A stretch of 64,000 nucleotides of DNA from an uncultured Clostridia bacterium (lineage in GTDB: Bacteria > Bacillota > Clostridia > TANB77 > CAG-508). Below are positions 48,760-56,919 of the stretch, one piece after another. The notes below the pieces were generated by a model that saw only the letters and a program-made list of their open reading frames with translations, did not search any database and was not told the origin of the DNA. The stretch is taken from contig CARFUA010000006.1 of the NCBI GenBank assembly GCA_948976265.1, positions 1-64,000 on the forward strand, written 5' to 3'. A program made the position numbers and the translations under genes. The first letter of the stretch is position 1, and the number at the start of each line of letters is the position of its first letter.

Positions 48760-48778
48760 TATTGACCGTTGGTCAATA
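48760..48778. promoter_or_regulatory. TetR-type operator palindrome
   Basis: TATTGACC-GTT-GGTCAATA, a perfect 8-bp inverted repeat with a 3-base spacer, touching the -10 box of the RND gene promoter. This is the usual shape of TetR/AcrR operators controlling efflux pumps. No tetR gene is in the window. Confidence 0.78.
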
Positions 48779-48807
48779 TTATATACTATTTCTAGTTAAT
48801 TTGTCTA
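48778..48807 (-). promoter_or_regulatory. Promoter of the RND exporter gene
   Basis: TAGACA (48802-48807), 18 bases, TATAAT (48778-48783) on the minus strand, immediately before the palindrome. Repressor bound to the palindrome would block initiation. Confidence 0.75.
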
Positions 48808-48845
48808 TACTTTTTGGAAAATTTTTTCTGTTTTTCATAAAAAAA

Positions 48846-48918
48846 CGAAAATAATTTGTCATTATTTTCGTAAATGTTCCTCACCTTTTATTATATCATA
48901 TTTATGTAGACTTGTCAA
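48846..48918 (-). promoter_or_regulatory. Promoter followed at once by a terminator, upstream of the RND gene
   Basis: Perfect promoter TTGACA (48913-48918), 17 bases, TATAAT (48890-48895), then about 25 bases later a 10-bp hairpin CGAAAATAAT / ATTATTTTCG (48846-48870) and a T-run. TTGACA is itself half of the palindrome TTGTCAA-C-TTGACAA on the minus strand. The hairpin is also the terminator for the upstream MFS gene. The unit would make a ~50-base RNA or act as an attenuated second promoter for the exporter. Confidence 0.7.
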
Positions 48919-48954
48919 GTTGACAAATCACCATTTTTGTGCTCTCCCTTGATT

Positions 48955-50197
48955 TTAGTATATAATACGACTTGGTATTTTTTTACTCTTGTATGTTTTT
49001 ACATTTTTAGGTGGTTCTGACTTAGCAAGATGGGTTCTCATATAAATTAGTCGATATGCCAAGGAAATTTGGAAAATCATAAAAAAGGCGGATAAGCCAA
49101 ACATATATTTTAAGCCTTTTTCATACATTAAGCCACAGAAAAACACGCCAATGGCTTCTCCGATATATTTTACAATATATCGAAAATTCGTAAAGGTCAA
49201 TTGATGTTCATTTTCAACACTATTGATATAAGGTCCATCGCAAACATCCTCGTAGGCTGCTCCGATTAGAATAGACCATGTTATAGCAATTATGGTTACA
49301 AATAGATTATCTGCAAAAAATGCCAATGTATACAATGAAAATCGTATGAAAAATTTAATCGTTATCGTAATATAATCATTTTTGGGCGTCAAGTATTTTA
49401 AGGCTAATACACCAATTAAATCACTAACTAATCCAACAATCACTAAATAATTCGTTGCTATCCCTTCTGAGAAATGAAAATAATTGGTTAATGTCAGCAT
49501 TTTTAAACCTAATCCTGTTGACATTGCTACAGCACCAATTAACTGATAAATACAATATACTTTTAAAATTTTATGATTGGCTATATATTTTACAATCGAT
49601 GCTTTTGGATTTAGGTTGGATTTTACTTTTTTGCAGGTTTTTAGGTTGAACATTACAAACATTGCCATTACTAAAAATACAATGGAAATATATAAACACA
49701 CATTATAATTGACGAATATTCCTAGTACACTTCTTCCAAATAAAAATCCACCAACTAAAATGCCAACATCACGAAATAAATACTCGGTTAGTTTTCTTTT
49801 ACTGTAAATGGTATTGTTTTTCACAAAAATGATGATGAGTGGATAAACACTGGTTGTGATTAAATAGGAAGTGACAATGTCAATGATAATTGTTAAATTG
49901 ATGGAATATGTCTGCATGGTATGATTTAAATTATATAATATCACTAAATTTAAAAATTTTATGAAAATCGTAAAAGACATGAATCCTTTTAATTTATCTA
50001 AGGTAATCTTTCTTGAAACGCCTAAAATACCAATCACACTAACAAATGTTGCAATGCTTGTGATTTGGCTAATTTGCATAGCAGAAAAGCCATTATCTTC
50101 AAGCCATAATTGGCGAAAGTTTTCCCAAAGTCCAATGGACAAGCTTAAAAAAGCTAACATTTTTAAAATTTGATTTTCACTTTTTATTTTTTTTCAT
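48955..50197 (-). CDS. MFS-type transporter, start out of frame at an A8 tract
   Basis: The open frame from 50160 gives 401 residues with ~11 hydrophobic helices ('SLSIGLWENFRQLWLEDNGFS' begins the first), a typical MFS shape. That ATG has no ribosome site. A good start (AGGAGCAAAAG-ATG, 50195-50197) lies 37 bases upstream but runs through a run of eight A's and stops after six codons. With seven A's it would join in frame and give 'MKKIKSENQILKM...'. Translation therefore needs slippage at the tract, or the gene is in an off state. No CGG is involved. Substrate unknown. Confidence 0.65.
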
Positions 50198-50249
50198 CTT
50201 TTGCTCCTTTTGATTTTTATTAATATGATTTCAAAAACGGTTCTGTATT

Positions 50250-50798
50250 TTACAATTCAAATTCTCTTATTTCACAATTTTCAAATCCCGTTCTTGGCAA
50301 AATTCCATTTTCTCCAATGCCAATAAAATAACTGTTAATAACTCTAGCTATTCCTCTATGCGTAACACATAAAACGTTTTTTCCAGCATATTTTTCTTTT
50401 ATTTCTTCTATAAATTCGTAAACTCTTTGACAACAATCGACTATTGGTTCAATTTCTTTGATTTTTAAATTGGTATGATAATTCCAACAATCGTGTTGAT
50501 TAAAAAAATAATCCGCCTCTTCCCCTTGGATTCCTTCAACTTTTCCCCAACTTCTTTCCAACAATTTTTCTTCATAAATCACAGGGATTCTTTTATCTTT
50601 ATTCATTATTTCAATTGTTTTTCTAGTTCTCTTTAAAGGAGAACATAGAATCACATCAATCGGATATTCCTCAAATTTTTCTTTTGCATTCTGTGCTTGC
50701 TTGATGCCATTTTCGTTTAATTCTGTATCGGTGCAACCTTGCACTTTTCTTAACACATTCCAATCGGTTTGACCATGTCTCATAATATATAGTTTCAT
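50250..50798 (-). CDS. Histidine phosphatase family protein
   Basis: 182 residues with the phosphoglycerate-mutase-like signature 'MRHGQTDWN' (catalytic His), 'LCSPLKRTRKT', the acidic 'LLERSWGKVEG' block, and the second catalytic His in 'VTHRGIARVI'. Members are phosphatases of small metabolites; the substrate is unknown. Its start overlaps the penicillin-binding protein stop by four bases. Confidence 0.87.
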   Translation of the reverse strand: MKLYIMRHGQTDWNVLRKVQGCTDTELNENGIKQAQNAKEKFEEYPIDVILCSPLKRTRKTIEIMNKDKRIPVIYEEKLLERSWGKVEGIQGEEADYFFNQHDCWNYHTNLKIKEIEPIVDCCQRVYEFIEEIKEKYAGKNVLCVTHRGIARVINSYFIGIGENGILPRTGFENCEIREFEL

Positions 50799-53153
50799 GG
50801 ATTTTCCTCCTTTATTTCTATTTCTTCAGGAACTAGAATGTTTTCTTCTTTCTCTTCTTCTGAAACTTGATTTGCTATTTCATTTTCTATTTGTTCTGAA
50901 TCTGTATTCTCTGGTTCATTTTCCTCTGGTTTTATGGGAGGAATGTTGTTTTCAGGTTGTGTTGTTTCTGGTACTGAAACCATTTCTTCTGGCTTTTGAT
51001 TGATTTCTGTTTTAACGGAATTCACCGTATTTTTTATTTTCTGCTTCGTATTTGTATTTTCTACATTCTTTGGAGCATTTCCTTGATGAATTGTACAGAT
51101 TTCTGGGGTGGTTCCTTTTATAAAATATTCGGTAAATGTATCTTGGCACCCACTATTGGCTACTTTTAAACTTTTTCGGCAAATTTTTAAGTTTTCTACA
51201 TTTTTGGCTTTTGCAAAATCACTATTCTTCAACTTTTTATGAATTGGGGTCATCACATTGGACCAAATGATGCCTGCTGGATTGTTTCCATGATAACGAA
51301 TTGGCTCACTTAAATCAAATCCAAACCACGTGACAGCTGTATAATAATTGGTAAATCCGCAAAGCCAGCGGTCATAGTCTTCATTTGTTGTTCCTGTTTT
51401 GGCTGCTACTTCCATGCCAGGAATCGAACAATAGGTTGCTGTCCCGTTGCTTCCGACAACTGGCTCGGTCAACAACTGTTTGGTCACAAAAGCCACTGCT
51501 TCTGAAATAACGCGCCTGCTTTTTTGTTTGGAATTTAAAACGTTTTTTCCGCTGTTGTCTAGTATTTGGGTATAAAAAGTAGGTTCAATATAGACTCCAT
51601 CGTTGGCAATCATAGCATACGCACCTGCCATTTCTAAGGGCGATATGCCATTATCCAATCCGCCCAACGATAAGGATAAATTCTCGTCTTTTTCGTTCAA
51701 AGTAGAAATTCCCATTTTCTTCAAATATTGAATGGAAGTTGTTGGTGTGAGTTCTTCGATTATTTTGACAAAAGGAATATTTTGAGAAGATTCAACCGCA
51801 CGTCTTACCGTAATTTTTCCTAAATAATCATTATAATTAATGGGTGAATATTCTTCTTGATTGTAATCGATAAAAGTTGTTAAAGTATCCTCATAGGTGC
51901 TGACTGGCGTGATGACTTTTTCGGCTAAGGCAGGAACCAAAACTGCCAATGGCTTACTGCTAGAACCCGTTTGACGGATTGCTTGTGTGGCTCGATTAAA
52001 TCCTCTGACTTCCTTTTTCTCGCCTAAACCACCGTACGCATGCTAAAACCTTTCCTGTTTTATGGTCAATTATTACCATGGCTGCTTGGGACGTCATTTC
52101 TCCATTACTACTTTGTAGTTGATATTTCTTTTTGGAAAATTCATCTTCCATTTTTTCTTGTATGTCTGTATTTTGTGTGCTATAAATTTTGGCGTTTGCC
52201 ATGGATAAATAATTGGTTGCAAAATTTTTAGAAATGTTTTTTTGGCTCGATAAATCCGAAATCACTTCAAGCAATAGTGCATCTGTATGATAAGAATAAA
52301 CTCCGTTTCCTTCTGGATTAATTTCGCCTTTTTGGAAATTGATTCCTTTTTCGACTTTGGCTAACGCACCATCATATTCCTCTTTTGTAATATTTTCTAA
52401 TTCCAACATTTTGTTTAATACAATTTTGGTTCTTTTTTTGATTTTTTCTGTGTTGTCTTTTTCTTTATTAAACGGATTATACGCATTTGGTGCATGATTG
52501 ATTCCTGCTAAAAAGGCACATTCTGCTAAATCTAAATCGGATACGGTTTTATCAAAATAGTAATTGGCTCCGCATTCAACACCGTATAAGTTGGGTCCAA
52601 CATAAATGACATTTAGGTAACTTTCCAAGATTTCGTCTTTATCCATGCACCATTCTAATTCAACAGCTTTGGTCCATTCTTTGACTTTTCTTGTAACGCT
52701 GTTGGCGTCGTCTCCTGTTAAATTTTTCACTAATTGCTGGGTAATCGTGCTGGCTCCAAATGAAGCATTTCCAAAATGTATGACGTAAGAGCCAATGGCT
52801 GCAGTGGTTCTTTTTATATCTACACCAAAGTGTTTGTAAAATCGTTCGTCCTCAATGGCAACATAGGCATTTTTTAGATTTTGTGGTATATCTTTTTCAA
52901 GCGAAACATTTTTGCGATTTTTCTCATTGCCAATTTCCGCAATGACATTTCCTTCCAAATCTAAAATCTGTGAAGGTTGATTGGCAATCATGGAAAGCGC
53001 AAGTTGTTGCCAAGTGTGAATGGACATTGCTGTTTTAATGGCAAACATTAGAATGACCATTATTAGAATGATACCAATTTTTCTTTTCCATTTTGATTTA
53101 TTTTTGGTTTTCTTTTTTTGTTTTGTTTCAGGCTTATTTTTTAATTTGCTCAA
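50795..53153 (-). CDS. Class A penicillin-binding protein, joined across a CGG +1 site
   Basis: Joined product of about 785 residues: 53153 to 52035, C at 52034 skipped, then GGT to 50795. A membrane helix (~27-45) is followed by a glycosyltransferase 51 domain ('AIEDERFYKHFGVD', 'GASTITQQLVKNL'), then a transpeptidase domain. The join gives 'VLACVGGLGEKKEVRGFN', matching the conserved VGG of PBP1a-type enzymes. The active-site motifs 'SSSKP' (SxxK), 'SSQN' (SxN) and 'KTGTT' (KTG) all lie downstream. A Glu/Pro-rich tail of roughly 100 residues closes it. Without the shift the product ends at residue 385 as a glycosyltransferase-only protein, so the site separates the two activities. Confidence 0.88.
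52031..52034 (-). other. Candidate CGGT quadruplet/+1 recoding site 6
   Basis: TGC-GTA-CGG-TGG in the first frame; skipping C gives GTA-GGT-GGT-TTA and restores the PBP sequence about 20 residues before the SxxK serine. This is the best conserved context of the six because glycine is expected here in the family. Confidence 0.82.
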
Positions 53154-53224
53154 AATTTGTTATCCTCCTATATTTTTGCTATTGTATCATATCCTGAAAA
53201 AAAAGTCTATCTTGCGGAAAATAA

Positions 53225-53250
53225 AAAAGTAGTTTTTTCAACTACTTTTG
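53225..53250 (-). terminator. Terminator of the WYL-regulator operon
   Basis: AAAAGTAGTT / AACTACTTTT hairpin with a five-base loop and T-run just past the stop at 53257. Confidence 0.82.
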
Positions 53251-53256
53251 GTTTTG

Positions 53257-54000
53257 TTATTTTATTAGTTTTTTAAATGAATTGGCATTTAATATGGTAT
53301 TTGAAACAAATTCGCCTTGATAAAAATTCGCCCAATTGTTGAATATGCATGGTGCATTTTTGGCTTTTTCTAAGGAATCTATTTTGATGAAATTGATTTT
53401 TATATGATTTTCTCTTGCATATTCTGTTAATTCTTTTACTTCATATTCCACATAAGGACACGCGGGGCTATAATAGATTGTAAAGTCTTTCTCATCAATT
53501 TTCATTTTTCGTGCGTTATCCCTAAATTTAGGCGTTTCATTTTTGTCAAATTGTAAAGCTAATAATTCATATTCTCCTATTGAATCTACCACTTTAAAAC
53601 CATAATGTTCAAAAAACTTCTTTTCTCCTAAAAATGGTTTTTTCTTTTTAGAAGTCAATGTGCAAATTCCGCTCATGCCTTTTTGTTTTGAATCATTTAT
53701 GGCATATTCTAATAATTCTTTGGCGATTCCTTTTCCTTTAAAACTGCCAGCTACCCATAAGCAATAAATGTATTCATAATTTTTGCCATTGATTGGAACC
53801 CAAGCTGTTTCGATTGGTTCGTATTCAATAAATATTTTCCCTCTCACGTTTAATTTTCTAAATACATGGCCTTCCTTTTGTTTCCTTTTCAGCCATTCTT
53901 TTTTATTTTCAACACCTTCTTTGTGTTTTGGGTCTCCAATCGCGCAACAAATATGCTCATGTTCAATATTTTCTAATGTTAAATTTATATATTCATTCAT
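53257..54000 (-). CDS. YoaP-type GNAT N-acetyltransferase
   Basis: 247 residues. The first ~150 form a GNAT domain ('CLWVAGSFKGKGIAKELL' carries the acetyl-CoA loop). The rest resembles the YoaP C-terminal domain with a thioredoxin-like 'YYSPACPYVEYEVKEL'. The substrate is unknown. Last gene of the four-gene unit that begins with the WYL regulator. Confidence 0.8.
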   Translation of the reverse strand: MNEYINLTLENIEHEHICCAIGDPKHKEGVENKKEWLKRKQKEGHVFRKLNVRGKIFIEYEPIETAWVPINGKNYEYIYCLWVAGSFKGKGIAKELLEYAINDSKQKGMSGICTLTSKKKKPFLGEKKFFEHYGFKVVDSIGEYELLALQFDKNETPKFRDNARKMKIDEKDFTIYYSPACPYVEYEVKELTEYARENHIKINFIKIDSLEKAKNAPCIFNNWANFYQGEFVSNTILNANSFKKLIK

Positions 54001-54016
54001 ATTTTTATTTTCCTTT

Positions 54017-54649
54017 TTATTTATTTTTTATGGGATGCCTTATCACTGTTTTTAATCTGCTTTCCGCACATCTTCTAGGGTCACTTAAATAAATTTCATG
54101 ATGAAATCTGTTAGGCTTTATATCGATTTCATAACCATTTTCTTCTGCATAATTTTTCATTTTTTCTATTGTTACAGGTTCTTTGTCATAGGAACCTATA
54201 TGCATACATTGTACGCATAATCCTTCTTCATAAGTTAAAAATTCGACTTTTGAAAAATCTTGTTTTTTCTTACTGGTTGCTTCGCCAATTGCCCAATCAA
54301 ATTCTTCCTTTGTGACAAAATCTGGTAATCGAATCATCGATATAAATTCCATCTCTTCTTTTTTATGATAGTCCAACTCTGTTGTCCCTTTTTGCCACCA
54401 AAAACCTTCTAGGGGTGGAACGACATAGTCAAAATAGCCTTCTATTTTATGTGAAGTTTTGTAGCTCATTTTTATCGTAAAAGCAATGGAATAGAGCAAA
54501 CCTATCGATTGTTTATATTCGCTGTTTTCTTCGTTCGGATTGCCTTTTCCCTTGATTCCAATATAATTCATTTTTGGAATTTCGATGATGGTTGGTTTAC
54601 TTTTGGGCAGATAAAATTCTTTGTATTCTTTTTTATAATCAAATGCCAT
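54017..54649 (-). CDS. GyrI-like small-molecule-binding protein
   Basis: 210 residues resembling stand-alone GyrI-like proteins ('IIEIPKMNYIGIKGKGNP', 'EGFWWQ', 'VQCMHIGSYDKEP'). These bind small, often lipophilic, ligands and some protect against DNA-gyrase poisons or hydrolyse toxic compounds. It follows the next GyrI-like gene by two bases. Confidence 0.75.
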   Translation of the reverse strand: MAFDYKKEYKEFYLPKSKPTIIEIPKMNYIGIKGKGNPNEENSEYKQSIGLLYSIAFTIKMSYKTSHKIEGYFDYVVPPLEGFWWQKGTTELDYHKKEEMEFISMIRLPDFVTKEEFDWAIGEATSKKKQDFSKVEFLTYEEGLCVQCMHIGSYDKEPVTIEKMKNYAEENGYEIDIKPNRFHHEIYLSDPRRCAESRLKTVIRHPIKNK

Positions 54650-54651
54650 TT

Positions 54652-55104
54652 CTAATCCTCCAATGCAATATAAATATGAATTTCTTGCTTTTGTCTATCT
54701 TCAGAATTATTTTGATATTCTTCAAAATCGCAAGTATATTTTCTTTTTAAATTCATATTCCATATTACTTGCCAAGCTTGTCCCACTGAATTTTGTACAT
54801 CACCAATTATAACAAACTTAGCATATTTTCCTTTTTCAATTATTTTATAATTCTGATCACTTTTTTGACTCACTTCCGCACCAGCAACAAATAGATATGG
54901 CTTTGTGTAGTCCCCTTCATAATCTGTATATAAACCAATTGTTTTATGGTTTACTTTATTTCGAATCTTTTCATACATACCTTCTGCCAAAAATCTTTGC
55001 CAAGTCTTTGCAATATCTTGCATTGATTTGCCATCTTGGTTGGTTGTTTTGATTTCAATCCCTTCTATCATTTTTTCTTCCAGTTCCACGATTTCATAGT
55101 TCAT
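54652..55104 (-). CDS. AraC effector-binding/GyrI-like domain protein
   Basis: 150 residues with the fold seen in AraC_E_bind proteins ('YEIVELEEKMIEGIEIKT', 'YTKPYLFVAGAEV'). It has no DNA-binding domain. It lies 58 bases after the WYL regulator gene and probably senses a ligand in the same pathway. Confidence 0.7.
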   Translation of the reverse strand: MNYEIVELEEKMIEGIEIKTTNQDGKSMQDIAKTWQRFLAEGMYEKIRNKVNHKTIGLYTDYEGDYTKPYLFVAGAEVSQKSDQNYKIIEKGKYAKFVIIGDVQNSVGQAWQVIWNMNLKRKYTCDFEEYQNNSEDRQKQEIHIYIALED

Positions 55105-55162
55105 AATTCTTACCTCCTAAAAAAATTATAAACTATGAAATATGACATCTGTGTGTCATATT

Positions 55163-56053
55163 TTATGAATAATTTTTTAAAGTTTTTTGCAATTTTTCTA
55201 TTACTCTATTTTTGGCATATTCGGGGCTTAATACTTTTATAAATTCTCCAAAAGACAATATAAAACTATATACCCATTCATTTTCTGGAAACTCCACTTT
55301 GACAATAAAATTGCCATCCGCTTTTTTTGTTATTTCATTCATTTCAAATTCATCATATACTCTAAAAGCCATTTCTTTTGAAATTTCTAATTCTAGTAAA
55401 ATATTTTTAAACATTTTTTCTGGTTCTGGTTGATTTGGTATTTCTCTTTCAAAATGCTCTTCTAAACATTTTATTTCCTTTATTCTGGTTAACTTAAAAA
55501 ATCGGTAATCCTTTTTTAATCTGCAATAACTGACTACATACCAAAATTTATCTTTAAACCAAATTTGCAACGGTTCAACCACTCGTTTCGTTTGCTCGCC
55601 AGTCGAATTATAATAAGTGAATTCTATTAATTGTTTATTTAATATTGCGAACTTAATCATTTGAAAGGTATTTTCTTTAGAAGGTGACCAATTCGAAAAA
55701 TCAATTTTAATCCAATCTGTTACTTTCTTATGAAAGATTGTACTCATTTTTTCCAAAATGTCTTTTTCGGTTTGAACCTTCATTTTCTCTAAACTTTGCA
55801 GGGCAAATAAAATTTGATTTTGTTCCTCTTCCGAAAGAATGGATTTGTTCAAAACAAATTCTTCTAAAATACCAATTCCACCATCTTTTCCTGGCATAGC
55901 ATAAATGGGTATATTCGCACTGCTTAATGTCTCAATATCTCGATATATCGTTCTGGTCGATACTTCAAATTTTTCCGCTAACTCTTTGGCTGTGATTTTT
56001 TTCTTTTGAAGTAATAGATATACTATTTCAAATAATCGATGATTTACTTGCAT
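55163..56053 (-). CDS. YafY-type transcriptional regulator (HTH + WYL)
   Basis: 296 residues: N-terminal winged helix-turn-helix ('ITAKELAEKFEVSTRTIYRDI'), then a WYL ligand-binding domain ('EPLQIWFKDKFWYVVSYCR') and the WCX extension. Such proteins regulate their own operon in response to a ligand. First of four genes that include two GyrI-like binders and a GNAT enzyme. AGGAGG precedes the ATG. Confidence 0.88.
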   Translation of the reverse strand: MQVNHRLFEIVYLLLQKKKITAKELAEKFEVSTRTIYRDIETLSSANIPIYAMPGKDGGIGILEEFVLNKSILSEEEQNQILFALQSLEKMKVQTEKDILEKMSTIFHKKVTDWIKIDFSNWSPSKENTFQMIKFAILNKQLIEFTYYNSTGEQTKRVVEPLQIWFKDKFWYVVSYCRLKKDYRFFKLTRIKEIKCLEEHFEREIPNQPEPEKMFKNILLELEISKEMAFRVYDEFEMNEITKKADGNFIVKVEFPENEWVYSFILSFGEFIKVLSPEYAKNRVIEKLQKTLKNYS

Positions 56054-56169
56054 AAATTCCTCCTATCTCATATAGTATCACATTTTTTCAATTTTGTAAC
56101 AAATGGATGTATATTTTTCATAAATTGGGAGATATTAAGATTAGTTTTTATAAGGAGGTGCCTTGAAAG

Positions 56170-56226
56170 ATGGAAAAAAAGGATAAGAAAAATAACAAAA
56201 GTAACCAAAATAATGAAAACAACTAA
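56170..56226 (+). CDS. Possible 18-residue hydrophilic peptide
   Basis: ATG at 56170, 18 codons rich in Lys and Asn ('MEKKDKKNNKSNQNNENN'), stop at 56224-56226. AAGGAGGTG lies upstream, rather far from this ATG (11 bases) and close to a TTG that would give seven codons. A strong terminator follows. The peptide may be real, or the transcript may be a short RNA. Confidence 0.35.
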   Translation: MEKKDKKNNKSNQNNENN

Positions 56227-56240
56227 GGTATAAAATTTTT

Positions 56241-56269
56241 AAAAAGTGAACAGTTTTGTTCACTTTTTT
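56241..56269 (+). terminator. Hairpin terminator between the short ORF and the sortase gene
   Basis: AAAAGTGAACA / TGTTCACTTTT with a four-base loop and flanking T's and A's. It can serve both strands: the short plus-strand ORF and the sortase gene. Confidence 0.82.
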
Positions 56270-56278
56270 CATTTTATC

Positions 56279-56890
56279 TTAACGACTTGCTTTAATAATC
56301 AATCTTTTATTATTTAAGTTGTCACAAGTGACTAAAGTTAAATCATATTTTCGATTGGCTTTTAGGCATTCGAAATCATCGGGTTGCACTTTTTGTTTAT
56401 CATAAACAATATAGCGATAATTCTCACCATTCAAATTTTGAAGATAGACAGAATCGCCTTCTTTCAATTCATTCAGTCTTCCGAAAAATCGAGAATCATC
56501 ATAATTATGACCTGCAATGGCAATATTTCCTTTTTCTCCTAAATTAACACCATAAAATTTACAAGGCAATATCTTTAAAAGCTCATCGCTACAGTCATTG
56601 AAAATACTATATTCCAAATCGATTTTTGGAATCAAAATCTTTCCAAAATAAGGACTTTGCTTAATGGAAATTTCTTGCTCGCTTTTTTGAGCTGAATAGA
56701 TTGTTTCCATTTTAAATGCTTTATTTAATGTACTTGAAATCTGCGCAATTTCTTGACTCTTTCTCCAATTTTTCAGGCAACTTATCCCTAAAATGAACAC
56801 CACAAAAATGGATACTATAAACTGCATTTTGAAAAAATTTTTTTGTTTTTTATGAATTTGTTTTACGACTATAATTTGGTTCATATTCAT
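56279..56890 (-). CDS. Sortase family transpeptidase
   Basis: 203 residues with an N-terminal membrane helix (~24-40) and a sortase domain: 'GKILIPKIDLEYSIF', catalytic His in 'AGHNYDDSRFF', Cys in 'LTLVTCDN', and Arg in 'NNKRLIIKA'. Class D- or B-like; the class is not certain. It would attach proteins to the cell wall or assemble surface fibres. I saw no clear LPxTG substrate in the window. Confidence 0.88.
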   Translation of the reverse strand: MNMNQIIVVKQIHKKQKNFFKMQFIVSIFVVFILGISCLKNWRKSQEIAQISSTLNKAFKMETIYSAQKSEQEISIKQSPYFGKILIPKIDLEYSIFNDCSDELLKILPCKFYGVNLGEKGNIAIAGHNYDDSRFFGRLNELKEGDSVYLQNLNGENYRYIVYDKQKVQPDDFECLKANRKYDLTLVTCDNLNNKRLIIKASR

Positions 56891-56919
56891 AGTATGGCAA
56901 GGTTGCCTTTTTTTATGCT

